From positions 3,445,649-3,509,648 of the forward strand of contig NZ_KV917377.1 in assembly GCF_002019705.1 (NCBI RefSeq): 64,000 bases of DNA, read 5' to 3'. Within the stretch, counting starts at the first letter, position 1. Each line of letters begins with the position of its first letter. Below are positions 61,681 through 64,000 of the stretch, piece after piece. The DNA comes from Shouchella patagoniensis (GTDB taxonomy: Bacteria; Bacillota; Bacilli; Bacillales; Bacillaceae_D). Below the pieces are notes generated by a model, which was not told the DNA's origin, did no database searches, and saw only the letters and a list, made by a program, of their open reading frames with translations. The position numbers and the translations under genes were made by a program.

Positions 61681-62160
61681 GTGGTAATAGGAATGATTAT
61701 AGCGGTAATAGCGGGAGCGGCAATAAGCTTACAAACAGTGTTTAACAATAAAGTAAATGAACAAACGGGCTCTTGGACAACAACGACACTTGCTCTAGGT
61801 ATGGGGTTTATCTTTGCTGCGACCGCAACAATTATGATCGAAGGAAGAGAATTGGGAAAGTTGTTAGAAATGGACTCCTGGTATTGGTATGGCGGTGTTA
61901 TAGGTGTTGGCGTCGTTTTTTGCCTTGTTCAAGCAATTAAGCGTTTAGGACCAACTTTCACCATTTCAATCGTATTGGTTGCACAACTGGGTACTGCCTT
62001 GTTTTGGGATTCAATGGGATGGTTGGGACTTGAAAAGATACCATTTAGTTTTATGAAACTTGCTGGAATTCTCCTCATTATATCAGGGGTCGTTGTTTTC
62101 TCATATAGAAAATCGAGCACAGGCAACGAACCAGAAACTCAACGTAGTTCGAGTGATTAA
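61681..62160 (+). CDS. DUF606/YdcZ-type DMT-superfamily membrane protein
   Basis: The second YdcZ-type half-transporter, 159 residues with five helices: IAVIAGAAISLQTVFNNKV at the start and FMKLAGILLIISGVVVFSYRK at the end. The GTG at 61681 is used because AGGAGG lies nine bases upstream; the longer frame overlaps the regulator. It differs considerably from the first YdcZ protein, consistent with a heteromeric pair. Confidence 0.83.
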   Translation: MVIGMIIAVIAGAAISLQTVFNNKVNEQTGSWTTTTLALGMGFIFAATATIMIEGRELGKLLEMDSWYWYGGVIGVGVVFCLVQAIKRLGPTFTISIVLVAQLGTALFWDSMGWLGLEKIPFSFMKLAGILLIISGVVVFSYRKSSTGNEPETQRSSSD

Positions 62161-62375
62161 ATACGAGTAAAAGCGACTAAATTGAAGTAGCGGCGACAGG
62201 TTTGTTGCTCTTAAACATGCCACTTTGAATAAAATGAGAGAAGGCGCCAAGTCTGTATATAAGTGAAAGTGGATATAGTGTTTTTTTAAGAGCGTGAATA
62301 AAAACCAAAAACCTTTGGAAGCGAGAAATGTATAATAGTGGGCAACGCGGCTCGTTAAAACCACGTTGCGAGATG

Positions 62376-63578
62376 TTAGGAAATTTCTTTGTTTGAAAGA
62401 GACTCTGTTCTTTTATTTCTAGGTTTTCCTGTCCATGTTACGTACACGATCATCCGAAGCAGGTGTTCGGCAGGGCCAATCGTCCATTTTTTTAAATAGA
62501 GATAGCTTAAATAGGCAAGAATTGTGTAAATACCGATTGCAAGGAATATTCCATTTAACACACCTAACTGACCAAAAAAACCTAAGCCATAACCATAGAA
62601 GATTGTTGTACAAATAATTGACTGGAGCAAATAATTTGAAAGAGAGAGCTTACCCACTGCCTCTATAAAAGGACGAATGAGCGATAACAATTGATAACAT
62701 GCTGCAATTAAAAAGATATAGCCGAGGGGGAGAAGAAAGTTACTTAAACCATAACCGATACCAGTCCAGCCTTGGTCGGGCATTAGTTGGTGTAAGATTT
62801 TAAATAAAAGTCCGAATGTCACAAGAAGACTAGCAGCTTTTGCAAAGAAAAGGCGTTCTCCATGCTGTTTAGAAAACCAATTTCTTTTTGCTGCATACAT
62901 ACCAAATAAGAACATGGGGATGTATAAAACAAGGGATATAAGTGTAATTAACAAAGTACCTAACCCCTCTGGTATATCCATTGCTTTCATGAGAGCTTCT
63001 TCATCTTGGCGTACACCTTGAATGTCTGAATAACTTCCATCTTGATAAATGGGTGTTGTTTTTTCAATGTATGGAACAATCCCATCGCTTTCAAGTGCTG
63101 ATAAGTCATTAAGAGATCCATAACTCATTATCGCGGCGAGACAAGCAATGCTAATCCCCCAAATGATGACTGTTTTTCTTTTTCGACGTACGAAAAAAAG
63201 TAACGCAAGGCAAGTAAATCCGTATGTTAACAAAATGTCTCCTTCCCAAATAAAATAACTATGGAGGAAACCAAGCACAATTAAACCAAATGCTCTTCGT
63301 GTTAACGTCCATTTAACCCGTAATCCTCTGCGGTCCAAGCTCTCAGAAAGTTTAATCATCCCATAACCGAATAAAAACGCAAAAATAGGCATAAAACTTC
63401 CTTCAATAAAAACTTGAACGATCCATAATGCTGCTGCATCAATTTTTGAATCAGTAAAAAGTTCTAATTTCATTGTGCCAAGCAAACCGTATTGAAAAAT
63501 AAGCATATTTGCGAGCAAGATGCCAAGTAGACAAAGTCCTCTAATCCCATCGACCATATGATTGCGCTGTTGATTCAT
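62376..63578 (-). CDS. DUF418 membrane protein (YeiB-like)
   Basis: A 400-residue membrane protein with about ten helices. It starts RNHMVDGIRGLCLLGILLANM, has FMPIFAFLFGYGM near residue 62 and RRAFGLIVLGFLHSYFIWEGDILLTYG near 95, then a C-terminal DUF418 part with VGKLSLSNYLLQSIICTTIFYGYGLG. Related to acyltransferase-like YeiB proteins, function unknown. RBS AAGAGGTG upstream. Divergent from the siderophore-binding protein. Confidence 0.85.
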   Translation of the reverse strand: MNQQRNHMVDGIRGLCLLGILLANMLIFQYGLLGTMKLELFTDSKIDAAALWIVQVFIEGSFMPIFAFLFGYGMIKLSESLDRRGLRVKWTLTRRAFGLIVLGFLHSYFIWEGDILLTYGFTCLALLFFVRRKRKTVIIWGISIACLAAIMSYGSLNDLSALESDGIVPYIEKTTPIYQDGSYSDIQGVRQDEEALMKAMDIPEGLGTLLITLISLVLYIPMFLFGMYAAKRNWFSKQHGERLFFAKAASLLVTFGLLFKILHQLMPDQGWTGIGYGLSNFLLPLGYIFLIAACYQLLSLIRPFIEAVGKLSLSNYLLQSIICTTIFYGYGLGFFGQLGVLNGIFLAIGIYTILAYLSYLYLKKWTIGPAEHLLRMIVYVTWTGKPRNKRTESLSNKEIS

Positions 63579-63668
63579 TTATTCACCTCTTCTTATTGTT
63601 ATCGTTTATAACGGTATGAAAGCATAAAGGTTTCAATACTTTTTAAATCATTCATAATAAAAGAGGTG

Positions 63669-63723
63669 TTGACGTTTCAAATCCGACTTGCTATCATTTT
63701 AAATGATAATGATTTTCATTATC
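63669..63723 (+). promoter_or_regulatory. Promoter with Fur box for a siderophore-binding lipoprotein
   Basis: TTGACG (63669-63674), 17 bp, TATCAT (63692-63697), then GATAATGATTTTCATTATC at 63705-63723, which matches the 19-bp Fur consensus GATAATGATAATCATTATC at 17 positions. Confidence 0.85.
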
Positions 63724-63746
63724 GGATGAAAGGTGGAGAAGAAACG

Positions 63747-64000
63747 ATGAAACGTTTTGCAACGGTTATGAGTGCAGCAACTTTAGTTGCTTTAGTACTG
63801 AGTGGTTGTGGAAATACAGATACACCATCAGGTGATAAAGAAGATACTCGTACATATATAGATCCTGCTGGTGAAGAAATTCAGATTCCAGAGAAACCGG
63901 ATACGATTGTGACTGACTTTTATGCTGGAGAATTGCTGGCAGTAGGGGCAAATGTTGTTGGATCAGGTTCCTGGTCATTTTCAAACCCTTTTATTCAGGA
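63747..64000 (+). CDS. Iron-siderophore ABC transporter substrate-binding lipoprotein, 3' partial
   Basis: The first 84 residues of an FecB/FhuD-type binding protein, open at the right edge. A signal peptide with lipobox LSGCG (Cys20) is followed by a short polar linker and RTYIDPAGEEIQIPEKPDTIV, the strand typical of periplasmic-binding-protein fold class III. GGTGGAG precedes the ATG. The Fur box and promoter directly upstream show iron control. Confidence 0.9.
   Translation, partial: MKRFATVMSAATLVALVLSGCGNTDTPSGDKEDTRTYIDPAGEEIQIPEKPDTIVTDFYAGELLAVGANVVGSGSWSFSNPFIQ

Noticed and set aside
1-64000. Prophage, CRISPR array, toxin-antitoxin pair or intact insertion sequence
   Set aside because: None seen: no repeat-spacer pattern, no integrase, capsid or transposase-like frame, no typical toxin-antitoxin gene pair.

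Overview
The window reads as chromosome of a low-GC, Gram-positive, endospore-forming-type Bacillaceae, probably an alkaliphile. Strong AGGAGG-type ribosome sites, frequent GTG/TTG starts, many Bacillus-specific families (YteRSTU, YdbST, YvbIJ, CsaA, YfkM, YocH, NamZ) and a subtilisin whose 269-residue mature part starts AQTIPWG like the high-alkaline subtilisins all point there. No rRNA, tRNA, CRISPR array, prophage or intact insertion sequence was seen.

Layout. 1-12.4 kb: one long plus-strand operon for pectin/rhamnogalacturonan-type oligosaccharides (LplABC-like ABC importer, esterase-like hydrolase, GH43, GH105, YteS/YteU/YteT-like proteins) ending in altronate dehydratase and tagaturonate reductase (uxaA, uxaB). 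12.4-22 kb: nitroreductase, an unusual dihydroorotate-dehydrogenase-like barrel fused to a duplicated membrane domain, a TspO-like protein, a FetAB-type exporter behind a PerR-like box, YdbST, BcrC. 22-32 kb: DUF899 protein, a transporter plus FAD-linked hydroxyacid oxidase pair, ROK regulator, YvbJ/YvbI zinc-ribbon pair, a Cys-rich pentapeptide-repeat protein, GNAT, small kinase. 32-44 kb: SRAP, subtilisin, CsaA, sodium/solute symporter, glycerol dehydrogenase, YocH-like protein, GTPase, DUF554, interspersed with several frameshifted genes. 44.5-48.6 kb: AlkC-type repair protein with a LexA-like box, then IclR-mhpF-mhpE under a promoter containing a near-perfect cre palindrome. 48.7-53.2 kb: YfkM with a sigma-B promoter, then a decayed stretch (sensor-kinase/malic-enzyme chimera, 5'-truncated HsdR_N_2-type remnant, tiny genes) around a GltS transporter. 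53.2-60.2 kb: minus-strand cell-wall amino-sugar recycling operon (anmK, PIG-L deacetylase-like, namZ, GNAT, RpiR/MurR, BadF-type kinase, GNAT). 60.5-64 kb: two YdcZ-type transporters flanking a Crp/Fnr regulator, a DUF418 protein, and the start of a Fur-box-controlled siderophore-binding lipoprotein.

Working together: the first operon imports and trims acidic sugar oligomers and feeds galacturonate-derived tagaturonate to altronate and 2-keto-3-deoxygluconate. The recycling operon captures MurNAc and anhydro-MurNAc released from peptidoglycan. MhpE/MhpF convert 4-hydroxy-2-oxovalerate to pyruvate and acetyl-CoA. The most unusual single item is the barrel-membrane fusion at 13.5-15.3 kb. The frameshifts in 32-44 kb need checking against reads before they are called biology.
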